NCBI GenBank assembly: GCA_028023455.1
Contig: JAQFVV010000017.1
Coordinates: 3,810,098 to 3,874,097 of the forward strand
DNA from: Epiperipatus broadwayi
Taxonomy: Eukaryota; Onychophora; Udeonychophora; Euonychophora; Peripatidae
DNA: 64,000 nucleotides
Reading direction: 5' to 3'
The notes under the pieces are model-generated. The model made no database searches, was not told where the DNA came from, and saw nothing but the letters and a program-made list of their open reading frames with translations. Shown piece after piece: positions 11,385 through 22,129 of the stretch (position 1 is its first letter; each line of letters begins with the position of its first letter). The position numbers and the translations under genes were made by a program.

Positions 11385-11750
11385 TGTAAGGGATTCAAAC
11401 TTGGACTTTCACACAACCCTCAACTCTCCTTGCCATCTCATATTGCTGACCCACCTGATCACAAACTTGTGAAAAGATAAATAATCACCAATACATGTAT
11501 TTCATGCTAAACCAGTAGTCATCAGTTGGTCTAGATTGCCATCTCTATACATATATACAATCAGTGCTCAGCATTATATTAAGATAGCAAATCTTCATAC
11601 TTTAATGGACAGGCTTCAAATTACTCCAACCCACAACTCTTCAGACATCCATTTCATTGAAAATCTGATGATGGAATGTTTAAAGCCCGCGTTAGTGCCA
11701 AGGTTGTCATCCTGCCCATGTTGATGTTAGTCATTCTGACCCCTTATGTG
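11385..11750 (-). mobile_element. Family D hammerhead repeat
   Basis: It shows the family D order. GGGATTCAAACTTGGA is at one end, then a GATAAATAATCACC and hammerhead block, ATATATACAATCAGTGCTCAG, TTAAGATAGC, ACTTTAATGGACAGGCTTCA, and CATCCATTTCATTGAAAATC. The end bearing GGGATTCAAAC resembles the T-arm/B-box (GGTTCAAAYCC) of tRNA-derived repeats. Confidence 0.72.
11483..11537 (-). ncRNA. Family D hammerhead ribozyme
   Basis: On the minus strand, outer stem I is AATC/GATT and inner stem I ACCAA/TTGGT. The core CTGATGA is intact at 11525-11519. Stem II is CTACT-GGTTT-AGCAT, with mismatches compared with GTGCT..AGCAT in the 17373 copy. GAAA follows, then TACATGTA with cleavage triplet GUA. 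Core residues are complete but stem II is weakened. Confidence 0.62.
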
Positions 11751-11959
11751 CCAGAGAATAATCCATTTTAAATACATATACGAGGGATGGGCAGACAAAA
11801 AACGATAAACATTTATATTTTCATATGGAGAGAAATTGAAATGAAAATGTAAATAGTTATAATATTAATCATGTTGGTGTTTAAATTATGTTTTAATATG
11901 GCAGATATGTGTTGAATGGCGTGATGAAGTATAGAGAAAAAGATTAAATTATTATAAAA

Positions 11960-13040
11960 ATCTCAACATGCTTAAATATTATTAAAGTTGTGTGTGCGTG
12001 ATTGCTAGCTCATTTGAGAATGTGGCAAAAATTCTTTTGATTCTGTTATCATTAATGTGGAGTAGATTTAAAATAATTGTGTAAAGTTAAAATAATTATA
12101 TAATATTTAGCTTTGTGTGTGAGGAGGTGGAGGGGATTATCAAAATTAAAAAAAAAAATTGAGAGAGGGACTGTTCTTTACTATTTTCAAATATTATTTT
12201 TTCTGATGTAAGAAATGTAGAAGATAGATATTCTGCAAAGTTTGTTAAGAGCTTATTTGCGAGCTCTATATATAACATTTGTAATGCAAGCTTGTTAAAT
12301 TAGATCATGTGACATATGACTTGATTTCTTGTGACTTTATAATTGAATTTGTAACCAGAACAAAACTGAATTTTAAATTAAAACTGCTTATAAATTAAAG
12401 TAATGAATGTTAATCATCAATATTCGGAATTAAATGCATGAATCAATTTTAAAAAAAAGGTAAATGATGTCATTTTGTCCACAAGAAATTTTGGAAAAAA
12501 CATTCTCCTAGTTGAAGATCCTAATGGATTAAATTAATAGCAACATACTTATTAAACAACATTAATTATTACTTAAATATGAGTAGAAATGTTAATGATA
12601 GTCAGTATTTATTCGTTTATTTTTTTTTCCAGTACCCAGGTTGCAGAGCTCTGGAGGTAAAAAGAAAATAATTCATCGTTAATGTTGCCATAGAAAACAT
12701 GAATGCTACCACTTATAGAATTGTAATTCCTACTCTAATGTGCTTTAAAGTTGTGATATTTGTTAATGATGTGGATAAATATATTATCATGATCAACTAG
12801 AACACTTTCTTTAGGATTTTCTGTGTAACCCTTCAAGAAAATGTGAAGAAAGTACGTCTAGCCAAACCTTTTACTGCCTAAGAAAAAAATGTCATTCTTT
12901 GCTAAACAATGAGTTTAGAAAATAGTTGACCTCTCTACAACAAGATGATGAATACTGAGAAAGTCAGAAAATCCAAGGATAAGTATTGGAAAAAATCAAG
13001 TCAAAAAAAACTGATGTACAAAACCAGAAAAAAAAACAGC
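11960..13040. repeat. Diverged paralogue of 1490-2990, empty for the hAT MITE
   Basis: It follows the same order of landmarks as 1490-2990 and reads through the MITE target site without insertion at 12079-12086 (GTGTAAAG). A fragment of family A (12236-12330) has been inserted into this copy. No coding potential remains. Confidence 0.55.
12236..12330. repeat. Family A terminal fragment
   Basis: TTAAGAGCTTATTTGCGAGC, TCTATATATAAC and GATCATGTGACATATGACTT match the head region of family A in inverted order, as at 7420-7450. There is no ribozyme. Confidence 0.65.
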
Positions 13041-13082
13041 TTGTAGAGTCTGGGTAAGAATAAAGTTTTTAATAATTCTTTA

Positions 13083-13440
13083 TTAAAATATCAATCATAT
13101 GTCACATGACTTATATAGCTTGTATTACCAATATGTAATATATAAAGAACTTGCTAATAGCTCTAAACAAGCTTATTTTTTATGATAAATGCTACAAGAG
13201 AAAATACCTGAAGCCTTTATCTGTGATGGTCCCCATCCCCAGACCGGTTTCGAGCTTATAGCTCTCATCAGTGAGGAGCTAGGACATTATATTCAAAATA
13301 TTAACTCAAGCCAAGCATTTATCTAATTCTTAAATATTAAGAAAAAGATCCAAATCTTCAGACACCTATATGTCTTCAAACTCAGCTCTTTAACCAAAGA
13401 AACTATATGTAATTCACTGAGTTATAACTTTTCCTAGACA
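13083..13440 (-). mobile_element. Family A hammerhead unit next to a PLE nuclease relic
   Basis: Landmarks are TCATATGTCACATGACTTAT, AGCTTGTATT, GCTAATAGCTCTAAACAAGC, the hammerhead (13229-13285), AACTCAAGCCAAGCATTTAT and TCTTCAGACACCTATATGTC. The GIY-YIG relic at 13628-13925 lies upstream on the same strand. That gives nuclease, short untranslated stretch, then ribozyme repeat, the order expected at the 3' side of a Penelope-like element whose pseudo-LTR carries a hammerhead. The intervening 190 bp show no clear signal. Confidence 0.78.
13229..13285 (-). ncRNA. Type I hammerhead ribozyme, intact
   Basis: On the minus strand, outer stem I is GTCC (13285-13282) with GGAC (13232-13229). Inner stem I is TCCTCA with TGGGGA. 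The core CTGATGA is at 13271-13265. Stem II is a clean 5-bp GAGCT-ATA-AGCTC (13264-13252), followed by GAAA (13251-13248). Stem III is the palindrome ACCGGT (13248-13243), and the cleavage site follows the C at 13242 (triplet GUC). Every universally conserved residue is present. Stem I has an internal loop (TAGC against TG and neighbours), which could make loop-loop contacts with stem II. Confidence 0.9.
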
Positions 13441-13627
13441 ATATAAATTGACTTTCTAGCATTGGGATGCTATGATTAGTATTTGCATAATTTTGGCTTA
13501 GCACTTTCAATACCCTCTTGGTATTATATTCAAAGCACTGAATGATTTGTAGGAGGGTGATGTATGCAAATGTAATGTAAATTTATTTAAATTCTAATGA
13601 GTTCATTGGATTAAATAGCCCAATTTT

Positions 13628-13925
13628 TCAAGAGGGAGAAATGGTTTTTTTTTTTATTAATGGAGTTGTAGTCATTGGCAATATACCATACCTCTTTAAT
13701 CTTGTGCTATATGTGATGTTGGCTGTTATGGGCTCAAATGCATCACCAAGTGTATTTTGGTGTTTGAGGAATATGGATCCGTATTCTGGATTGCTTCTTA
13801 CTTTTTTGTATAGGTATTGGTGGTGTAATAGCCTTGTGGTCAAGCTTGCATGAGATTCTCCATAGTAGACAGCATTGCATTCATCTTGGAGTGCATGTGA
13901 TCTTGTAGACTATGGGAGGTGTTTT
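13628..13925 (-). pseudogene. GIY-YIG endonuclease relic, probably of a Penelope-like retroelement
   Basis: Reading on the minus strand, IVYKITC (GIY-like) is followed after a single frameshift by ECNAVYYGE (YIG-like). Next come ASLTTRLLHHQ and, after NPEYGS, IFLKHQNTLGDAF. This order matches the GIY-YIG nuclease that forms the C-terminal domain of PLE proteins: GIY, YIG, basic helix, then an H-rich segment. The 71-aa open part ends at 13628. No reverse transcriptase is readable upstream (13926-15197), so the element is truncated or badly decayed. The frameshift lies between the two half motifs. A bacterial-type or stand-alone GIY-YIG protein is less likely given the adjacent hammerhead repeat. 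Confidence 0.68.
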
Positions 13926-15197
13926 TTCAGTGGGGAATTTGTCTAAGCTTTTTTATTGTAGTGTCCTAGCACTAGAAATTCAATAATTCTTTATATAAAA
14001 CAAACAATAAGTTTTCAGAGTATAGTTTAGTGATGGTGAAGAGAAATACAGTGATAATCCAAAACATAATAAAATAAACAATTCCAAAATATAAAACAAG
14101 AGATGACATACTTAGGTCTATGACAAAAAGATGTTAAAATATTGATAACAATGAAGAACTATAAATAATACACAATGTAAAACTTCCATAATGATTCATA
14201 AATCTCAGATAAAAGAGTAACAATGAGAGCATGTAGAACAATTCTAACATATATTTAATATTTTTATTCTCAATCACCAACTAAATATTGAATATGCAGG
14301 AATACTGCCAAAATAGTACCCACAATTCCCAAGCCTTTCTGAATTAGTAAATTATCAATAATAAGACTAATTCAATAATATATCCTTTACTACTCACCTT
14401 ATTTTAAATTTTCTATGATCTTTAAGGCATTTATAATGATTCTGAAAACTAAAGAGAATATTTGATATAAATAATAACTACTAATTTTAATATATATATT
14501 GTATAAACATACATTATATATTTAGTTTCATCATCAAAAAACTAATTAAGTTTATCAATTAGTGTTCAAATTTTTTTACTAAAATCTGTGTTTAAAAATA
14601 TCAAGTGTTATAAACTTCATATTAACTAATTAAGAAGTAAGATTTTCTTCTTCTCACACTTTTTATCTCTTCCACATGCTTACACTTGGTAACATTGCAA
14701 ATTAAATTTTGTTTCTCATAGATATATAATGAGAAGTATTTAATTTTGTAATATTATTAAGACATTTATGATTTTATGTTCTTTAATGGTTGAATCTAAT
14801 ATATAACATTTTCTATTTTAATTTTAGATATTGTCCCTAGATGGCAGTAGTAATTAGAAGAAATAAGATATCTGATGATTAACTTTAGAAAGCAGATTCT
14901 AGCAGTTTCTTATTTTACACTGATAATGGTAGACTATAACTAGTAAATATTTCTTTTTATAATTATTCCATTGCAAACTTACAAGAAGGAAGATATAAAA
15001 TATTGTTCTTATGAGTTTTCAAGTAAAAACAAAATGACATCCCATATTTTTGATAAATGTACAGTTTCAAGGGCCTATAATCTACCAAAAATGTGTTAAT
15101 TGTTAAATTAAAATAAAATTAATAAATAAATTGTTAAATTTAAAAACATAAATCAATTCTGATAAATTTTATTAAGAAACTGGTACTAATCAATATG
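13926..15197. other. AT-rich sequence, no gene seen
   Basis: I looked for a PLE reverse transcriptase on the minus strand and saw none. There are only short frames and A/T runs. Confidence 0.4.
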
Positions 15198-16516
15198 CTA
15201 GGCCAGCCGCTTGGTGGCATTGTTTCTCTGCTAAAAACACACAATTATATTGATCCAGGCCCAACTATTTTTAATTAAATTATTTTTACATTTTTTCCAA
15301 CTTTTATTAAAATATTTTTTTGCCCAATTTGTTTGACTTTTATTTTTAAATATTTTTACATTTTCTCCGCCTTTTTAAAAAAATATTTTGACATTTTCTC
15401 TGCCTTTTAAAAAAAGATTTGGATATTTGATATGACTTTTTTTACTCATTTTTTGACATATTTTGACATTTGATATGATTTTTTTTATCAATATTTTGAC
15501 ATTCTTGTAAATAATTTACAATACAAGATTTGATTCAAATATTTGTACATTTTTGTTTTCAAACATGGCAAAATTAAAAACATTGCATAATGCAAATCAA
15601 GCCAAAACATAAATCACCATATAGTTGCCACTGTATTTAAAAAACTTTTAAAAAAGAAAACCAAAGTTGAAAAAATCAAAAGTTTTGATCTTAATTTAAT
15701 CTTTTTTTTTTGGGGGGGGGGGGAGATGGGGAGAAATAATTTGTTGTCATTGAGACAAAAGATAGAGGCAACAGTTATTTTTGTTTTTATTTTTAAAAAA
15801 AGGTTAACAAAAATTGGTTTTAAAAATAAAAGTTTTAGTATAGCAGTGGTATACAAATAAAGCACAAACAAAAATCGCTGTATAGTCAAACAAAAAAAAA
15901 CAAGTCACCATATTTTTTTAAAATAAAAACAAAAACAAAGTTGAAAAAGTTAACAGTTATAATCTTATTTTAATGGCTTTTTTGTAGTGGGGGATTGACA
16001 AATAATTTGTCATCACTGAGCAAACAAAGTTAATGATTTCCAAAACTATATGCAACCTCAGACATTTTATTTGTCTCATAATTTATATGGCTATTCGCAT
16101 GAGTTCTGGAGAAAGGTGCTTGGCCGTAGCTTTTGCAATTTTTCCCACCTTCCAAAATTTGTATGGAAGCATAGTGATGGTCTTACAATTATTAGTATCA
16201 AATAGTACATTGGGTATGGGGTAAGATCTTTAATTAGAATGCATATTACAAAGGTTATGGCCACTTGAATTCCTTCCACCCTCACATCATATGATAGCGA
16301 TCTGTTAAATTTTTGTATTTGCATAGTATCGCAAAGCACATTAGCGGAGCTTGTAATATTACTTTACAATGCCATATACACCTGCAGTGGCTAATATGAA
16401 CAGTACTGTTCTATAGGCTGTAAGTTTCTCTGCAAATCACATAAATATTTGGCCATGGAAATGGCATATTTTTGTGTTTTTAGCAGAGAAACAATGCCAC
16501 CAGCCATTTAGCCTAG
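15198..16516. mobile_element. DNA transposon-like element with about 40-bp terminal inverted repeats
   Basis: The left end (GCTAGGCCAGCCGCTTGGTG then GCATTGTTTCTCTGC and TAAAAACAC, 15197-15240) is mirrored at the right (GTGTTTTTAGCAGAGAAACA then ATGCCACCAGCC and TAGCCTAGC, to about 16517). The interior is about 1.24 kb and G/T- and A/T-rich. Its longest frames (82 and 91 aa, minus strand) resemble no transposase I know. I could not settle a target-site duplication, so the superfamily is unknown. Confidence 0.75.
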
Positions 16517-16517
16517 C

Positions 16518-17289
16518 CAAGAAACTTTATTTCACTTTTATTATTTTACTTATGGGAAATGATAAGATGCTCTTAACATTGTCATACTTTGGTTCATTTC
16601 AGCATGTTTCTTTTTGTCAGCAGTTTTTTTGGTAAATTATCATAAAGATAAAAATTTGGGACTTTCCTGTCACAGAACATGATGCAATGAACTATTTCCA
16701 AAGATACAGAATCCTGCACTTCTGAAAAGTGTAAATAATTACATATTATAAATACGATGTTTCCTAGAAGGCATTAATTTATAAACATTTGGGGGGGGGG
16801 CTGAAACTATAGATTTACCAAAAATACAGGCTGCCATCTTGGTTTACTTGAAAACTCACAAGTACTACAAATACTTTATATCAATTACATCATTACTGAT
16901 TTTTTATTGTTATTTCTGAAGATGATTTTTATTTTATTTCTAAAACATTTTTTTAAAAATTTGGTTCCATATATTATTAAACTGAAGGCTATTATATAAA
17001 AAATAAATTGTAGAAAGAATATATTCATGTGTAAATAACTGCTACTGCAATGATTTATGTAACGATAAAATCATTTTAAAAATAAAACTGTTAAAAAAAC
17101 CAAATAGAAGCATATCATATGAGTTTATTAATATGTGGATGTTTTCTTAAATATGTTTTTCTTTCTATTTTTTAAAAAACGCTTATATATTATTCTATTT
17201 ACTGTGCTACTTTTATTATTGTTATTATTAATATTTAAATTCAAGTATAGTATGTATACTTAAGCTAGATGTAATTAGAAGTGATGTTA
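16518..17289. other. AT-rich sequence, no gene seen
   Basis: Only short frames and a G(10) run near 16791. Confidence 0.4.
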
Positions 17290-17480
17290 ACTCAGACTAT
17301 TAAAGTTTCTTCAGTCATCCACTGTGTTTTATACAACTGATACACATAAACACATACACGTGAAAAAGATAAATGATCTCCAATATATGTATTTCATGCT
17401 GAACCAGCACTCATCAGTTGGTTCAAATCATCATCTTCCATGTATGTGGTCAAGTATATCTGTTGTATAAGATAGAGTGG
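17290..17480 (-). repeat. Family D hammerhead repeat, 5' part
   Basis: It contains the CACATACACGTGAAAAAGAT flank, the ribozyme block, and CATCTTCCATGTATGTGGTC. The long TTAAGATAGC...GGACAGGCTTCA part is missing. Confidence 0.7.
17373..17432 (-). ncRNA. Family D hammerhead ribozyme, intact core
   Basis: On the minus strand, outer stem I is ATGAT/ATCAT and inner stem I CCAA/TTGG. The core CTGATGA is at 17417-17411. Stem II is GTGCT-GGTTC-AGCAT, 5 bp with G-U at the base. GAAA is at 17395-17392. The short stem III is ATA-CA-TAT, followed by cleavage triplet AUA. The stem III hairpin has only a 2-nt loop, so intermolecular or dimeric folding is likely. This is the best-preserved family D core. 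Confidence 0.74.
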
Positions 17481-17984
17481 ATAACTTAAGGGAGTTTAAA
17501 AGTATGGATTCAAATCCCCTCTATCGTTATTATTAGTTGCTATTAAAAACGACACATTCGTTAGTGTAATGATGGAATTCATCTATCTCCATTCTGGTCA
17601 TTTTTTCCCATCAAAAGGTAATTTTCCAAGTGTAAAAAAATTATATTAAATTCTATGATAATGCTAAAAAATTTCTGCTCAGAATAATATTAATTGAATG
17701 TCTAATGATATTATTTTAGAAATTCCATTTGATGATTTATCTGGTGATGATGATGTATTTTTGAGTTTAAAACGTAATTAATTAAACATTTAAGTTCGGT
17801 TTATTTTTAAGAAGAAAATTTGAAAAGTCTCAATAACGTTCTACAGAAAATTAGAGAAAACGTTGACCACAAGCCGATCCTTTTACTTGCTTAAGATTAA
17901 TAGTAAGAGTAGAACACTGAAAATAATTTTGACAAATAGCATATCATAAAAAACTTTTTAGATGTATTTAAAACTTTCACTCCG

Positions 17985-18100
17985 TAGCATATTCTTGCAA
18001 CAAATCAATAAAGACAGCTGAAAATGATACATAATCCTCAAATGCATTTCGTGCTGAACCCATAATTTTCAGTTGAGCCAGATCACATCTCCCCTGCTTT
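17985..18100 (-). repeat. Family D repeat, degraded ribozyme with compensated stem I
   Basis: At 18032-18085 (minus) the core is CTGAAAA, so the ribozyme is dead. Stem I still pairs: CTCAA with TTGAG inside and TGATC with GATTA outside. The inner pair differs from ACCAA/TTGGT and CCAA/TTGG elsewhere but keeps pairing. The stem II strand GTTCAGCAC and GAAA remain. Confidence 0.62.
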
Positions 18101-18385
18101 TATTATTTATTTAATATTTATCATGTCAAATTTTCTGTACTCACATCTTTAATATAAACCACCTCAATTATATTAACGATTATTACTAATCATTTATTAA
18201 ACAGAGATTATCCCTAGCCAAGATATAAATGTTAAACCTCAATTAATTATTAATATGTTTTTTAATTAAAGATATATTCATTCATATGTTTCAAGAATAT
18301 ATTGGAGTAGAAGTTTCAAATACTCTGGCATCTCTAAAAAGATAGTACATATGAAAAAAGAGAACTGAAATGATTTACTCTATGT

Positions 18386-18850
18386 TTACATTTAATTAGA
18401 AATAAATATATTAATGTTTTAACAGTGATTTAAATTTTATATCTGAGTTAGGGATAATCTCTATCTTATTAAATTATTAGTAATTGTTATTATTATATTT
18501 ATCTGAAATGATTGGTGTCAAAGTTGTGAGTACCAAAAATTTGACACTCGTAAATCAAAGTAAAAAACAAAAACTTATTCTTGTACACTTCTGCCAAATT
18601 CAACAACTACTTGAGATAGGTTAGGGTTATGTTTAATTTAATTAGAAATAAATATATCAATCTTTTAATGGTGATTTAAATTTTATATCTGAGCTAGGAA
18701 TAATCTCTATTTTAATACATAATTAGTACTAGTCATTAATATATTTATCTGAAACGATTGGTGTCAAAGTTGTGAGTGCCGAAAAGTATGAAACCAAAAT
18801 TTATTCTCATACATATTTCTGCCAAATTCGGCAACTATTTGAGATAGGTG
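18386..18850. repeat. Family G, two tandem copies of about 240 bp
   Basis: Copies at about 18386-18622 and 18630-18850 share TTTAATTAGAAATAAATATA, GTGATTTAAATTTTATATCT, then GAG.TAG, TTATCTGAAA and GATTGGTGTCAAAGTTGTGA, and end CTGCCAAATTC..CAACTA.TTGAGATAGG. Fragments recur at 7950-8060, 18170-18270 and 57290-57400. No coding frame. Confidence 0.8.
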
Positions 18851-18985
18851 TTCAATTCTGAAATTTCAAATTTATCTTATCAATTAAAATATTCTGATTA
18901 GAAGAGTTTATCTTTGAAAGATCATTACCAAGTCGATACCATAAGTGGACTGGAGAGTATTGGCCTGTTCAAAAAAGGTGAGGTT

Positions 18986-19093
18986 TGTCAAGCATTGGTG
19001 GTCGAGAGGCCAGTGACAGCTGCTTTACAAGCAGTTGTCCCAGGTTAGCGGGTTCACTTTCCGGCTGATGCTATGACACATGAGAAAAAAAAA
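18986..19093 (+). mobile_element. tRNA-like SINE with A-tail (copy 1 of 4)
   Basis: The element starts TGTCAAGCATTGGTGGTCGA and has an anticodon-like arm AGCTGC-TTTACAA-GCAGTT with a 7-nt loop. A B-box-like GGTTCACTTTCC follows, then CTGATGCTATGACA and A(9). The two ends pair (TGTCA with TGACA, plus AGCATT with GATGCT), extending the acceptor-like stem beyond tRNA length. The ACATGAG-A(n) tail indicates LINE-type retroposition. Other copies lie at 41702, 48911 and 56424. Confidence 0.75.
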
Positions 19094-19419
19094 GGTAAGG
19101 TATTTTTATTAAGAACAAAGCACTCTCTTGGGTAATTAATTAATAATGGAATAAATAAAGGCTCTCTTAAATGCAAAAAAAATATATTTTGTTGCCTGAG
19201 ACTTCATCCCAATGTTTCCCGATTGCATAATTTATATCTGTATTAAAATTTAATGAACTGAACATGGGTTACCATTTGAAAATGTGTTACTATTAAATAC
19301 AGTGAGAAATTTATTTGTATAAAAAATCTTTGATTGCGAATAATGCATCTTTATTATAATGTTAGTTAGATTTCATGCATCATCCATAAAAAATGCATAT
19401 AACTTTATTGCTTGGGAAG

Positions 19420-19760
19420 TCATAAGAAGTTTGGCACCAGACTGTGAGCACCAGAATTGATCCTGGGGCCTCATGACTCTAAGTCTGATGCTGTACCAAC
19501 TGTACTAAACCATACAGGGTAAAAAGACATTAGTGCTTGGGAGTTCATAAGAAGTTTGAATGTCAGAACTGTGAGCACCAGAAACAATCCTGGGACCTTC
19601 TGATTACCATTTGTGCTGAAGCATGTAGGGTAACAAAAAAATATTATTGTTTGGGAGTTCAAAAAAAGTTTGAGCACCAGATCTGTGGAACCAGAATCGA
19701 TCCTGGGCCCTCCTGATACTAAGTTGGATATTCTACCAATTGTACCAAACCATTAAGCAT
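19420..19760 (-). repeat. Three tandem tRNA-derived units of about 115-125 bp
   Basis: On the minus strand each unit reads GGTACA(A/G)TTGGTA (A-box-like), GCATC, an anticodon-region segment, GGCCCCAGGATC and ATTCTGGTGCTCAC (B-box-like), then a linker with AAACTTCTTATGA and CCCAAGC. The units begin near 19745, 19620 and 19510 and diverge by substitutions and indels. No acceptor stem is intact, so this is an amplified tRNA-derived SINE. Confidence 0.7.
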
Positions 19761-19990
19761 CACATGATCACCATCTCTTTTAATAGCACATAATTGTTTA
19801 TAAACAAGGCAAAACTCTCCATACAGTAGTGCCACCCTGTGCCAACCAGAGTAATCATACTAGTCTGGGGATATTGGATGAGCAGGCACTAGATAGGGAT
19901 TTTATGCACAAGCCTTCTGGCATCCATTGATTACTCTGGTTGGCACAGGGTGGCACTACTGTATGGAGAGTTTTGCCTTGTTTTGTACCA
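19757..19990. mobile_element. Family B fold-back copy with 55-bp perfect arms
   Basis: The left arm (AAACAAGGCAAAACTCTCCA then TACAGTAGTGCCACC and CTGTGCCAACCAGAG) is mirrored by the right arm ending CTGTATGGAGAGTTTTGCCT then TGTTTT. The centre keeps CTAGTCTGGGGATATTGGAT, the 3' side of the family B hammerhead, without its core. The flank CATCACATGATCACCATCTC is the family B end signature. Confidence 0.82.
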
Positions 19991-21363
19991 AACCATATGA
20001 AATGATATTAACCCAAATGCATGCACTATTGCAGATCTGCCATATGAAGCATAAAATGCAAAACCGAAAAGAAAAATGTGTAGGAGATTTTATCAGCTTA
20101 TCGGTATATTTTCATTTGCAGTGAATTTATTATTATTTCAGATGATAGTTGAAAATTGTTCTATTACAAATAAATTTATCAATGACTGTGAAGATAATAT
20201 TAAAAAAATACTGAAGACAATTTCATAAATCACACTATAAAATAATTAGGAGTATATTCTATCAAGTAATTAACTAATCTTTACATCATGAATTTAAATT
20301 CGTGATAAATTTGCCATCAGTGGAAGAAGTTTTTTTGTGATTGTTGATCAAGGCCAATTACTTAAGAAGCAAAGTTCCCTGGTAAATACTACCTTTAGTA
20401 ACAGGGCGTGTTAAAATACATAGTCTACAAAAAGTTTACAATGAATGTAGGCAAAAGAAGGCATAAAAAGATTCGAGTTGTATTCAAAAGATGAGAACAG
20501 CAAGAATAAAACAACTAACAAAAATGTTCTATAATATCTAATACATATAAGATTAAATTATAAAATGGAAACACAGAGATTTCCCTATTAGCTCTTAATC
20601 TATTCCATCTATGTAAAACCTTATAATAACAGCACTAATTTATTTCATAACTATCTCAAAAACATCTATGCAGACATGAGGAATAATCATTTGTTATCCA
20701 TAATATCAACACATTTTATAGGTGCTCTGAGAACAGTTATTCATACAATATAACTACCATCAAATATAATAACCATGACCAAGAAAATAGAGGGAGAATA
20801 AATATCCTTGGGTTTTTGACATAAGAATATAATAAAAACTCATACAGAATCACACCATGAAAGTTCACCATGAATGAGGTTGAATGATTTCACATCTGAT
20901 TATACATAAAACTCATTTCTTAATAATAAAATCAAATACACTTAATAGTGTGAATAAATAAACATATATCTTAGTTAATAATCTACTCTTGATATACTAA
21001 TTTAATAAGAAATGCCAACTAATGGTACAAATGAAGTAGGTATGAATACAAAATTAAATATTTGGATCATGAAAAACTCAAAAAGCATTTTTGTAACACT
21101 ATCCTACCTTAAAAGCAAAGAGAACTGGCTTAAATCCCATTTCAAATGCAGATTCGTTTAATAGGTGATTAATTCAAATGATTAAGAAAAATAATAAACT
21201 AAGTTGTTATGTTCTGACTCATATTGCTGTGTGATTAGAAAATAGTAATAGCTAACCCAAATTTAAACACACACAACTGAATTGAATAATTTAGTTTTAA
21301 GGCAATTTAATATTGTACAGCACAGTAATTAATATGCATGTAGAAAAGAAAACAATGATATAA
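19991..21363. other. AT-rich sequence, no gene seen
   Basis: No recognised repeat and no convincing frame. Confidence 0.4.
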
Positions 21364-22122
21364 ACTATACATTTATATGCCTTACAGAGAGCGTACCCAT
21401 AGCTCAAACAAGCTCTTAATAAGTGCGGTATGAGAAAATATTTAAAATCTCTATCCAGAACACTCTCATCTCCAGACCAACAGCTTATGGCTCACATCAG
21501 GAGAGCTAGAATATTCGGACACTAGATCTAAAATATAAACTTAAAACCCAGCACTTATTTCAAACGTATATTTAAGTAGAAACTCTGAAATTTTCGGACA
21601 TGAAAATGTCTTTAAATCCAGCTATCTAACTTAAATAGCTATATGGGAATGAACTAAATTCAGATCTATCATATTTTAATAGCTTCAGCATAGCTAAAGC
21701 CTTAAAGGTAAAATTATAATAATAAAAACAAGTCATACATAACTTGACATTACTTTTATAAGCGTGTATTTACAAAAATGCTTTACAAAAATGCAATACA
21801 AAGAGCGTACCAATAGCTCAAACAAAAAATTTAAAATCTCTATCCAGAACACTCATATCTGCAGACCAACTGGTTTCGAGTTCCATGCTTATGCCAGTGG
21901 AGAGCTAGAATATTCGGACACTAGATCTAAAACATCAACTCAAAACCCAGCACTTATTTCATACGTATATTTAAGTAGAAACTCTGAAATTTTCGGACAT
22001 GAAAATGTCTTTAAGTCCAGCTAACTAACTTAAATAGCTATATGGGACTGAATTAAATTTAGATCTACCATATTTTAATAGCCTCAGTATAGCTAAAGCC
22101 TTAAAGGTAAAATTATAATAAT
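21364..22122 (-). mobile_element. Family A tandem dimer, units of about 390-414 bp
   Basis: Two head-to-tail units lie at about 21364-21732 and 21733-22122. They share GAGCGTACC.ATAGCTCAAAC, CTCTATCCAGAACACTC, GGAGAGCTAGAATATTCGGA, CACTAGATCTAAAA, CTCTGAAATTTTCGGACATG and GCCTTAAAGGTAAAATTATA. The spacing is 414 bp between GAGCGTAC sites and 389 bp between ribozyme sites because copy 2 has a 25-bp deletion. Ribozyme 1 (near 21468-21520) has CTGATG but lost GAAAC. Ribozyme 2 (near 21857-21915) keeps GAAACC, stem III as a hairpin ACC-AGTT-GGT and cleavage triplet GUC, but its CTGATGA is damaged. Confidence 0.8.
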
Positions 22123-22129
22123 AAAAAAA

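Noticed and set aside
16033-16339. Overlapping 63-aa and 82-aa frames within the inverted-repeat element
   Set aside because: Short, overlapping on opposite strands, and without transposase motifs.
15174-16525. AAGAAACT on both sides of the 15198-16516 element as a target duplication
   Set aside because: The left copy lies about 16 bp away from the terminal repeat, so it is not adjacent and may be chance.
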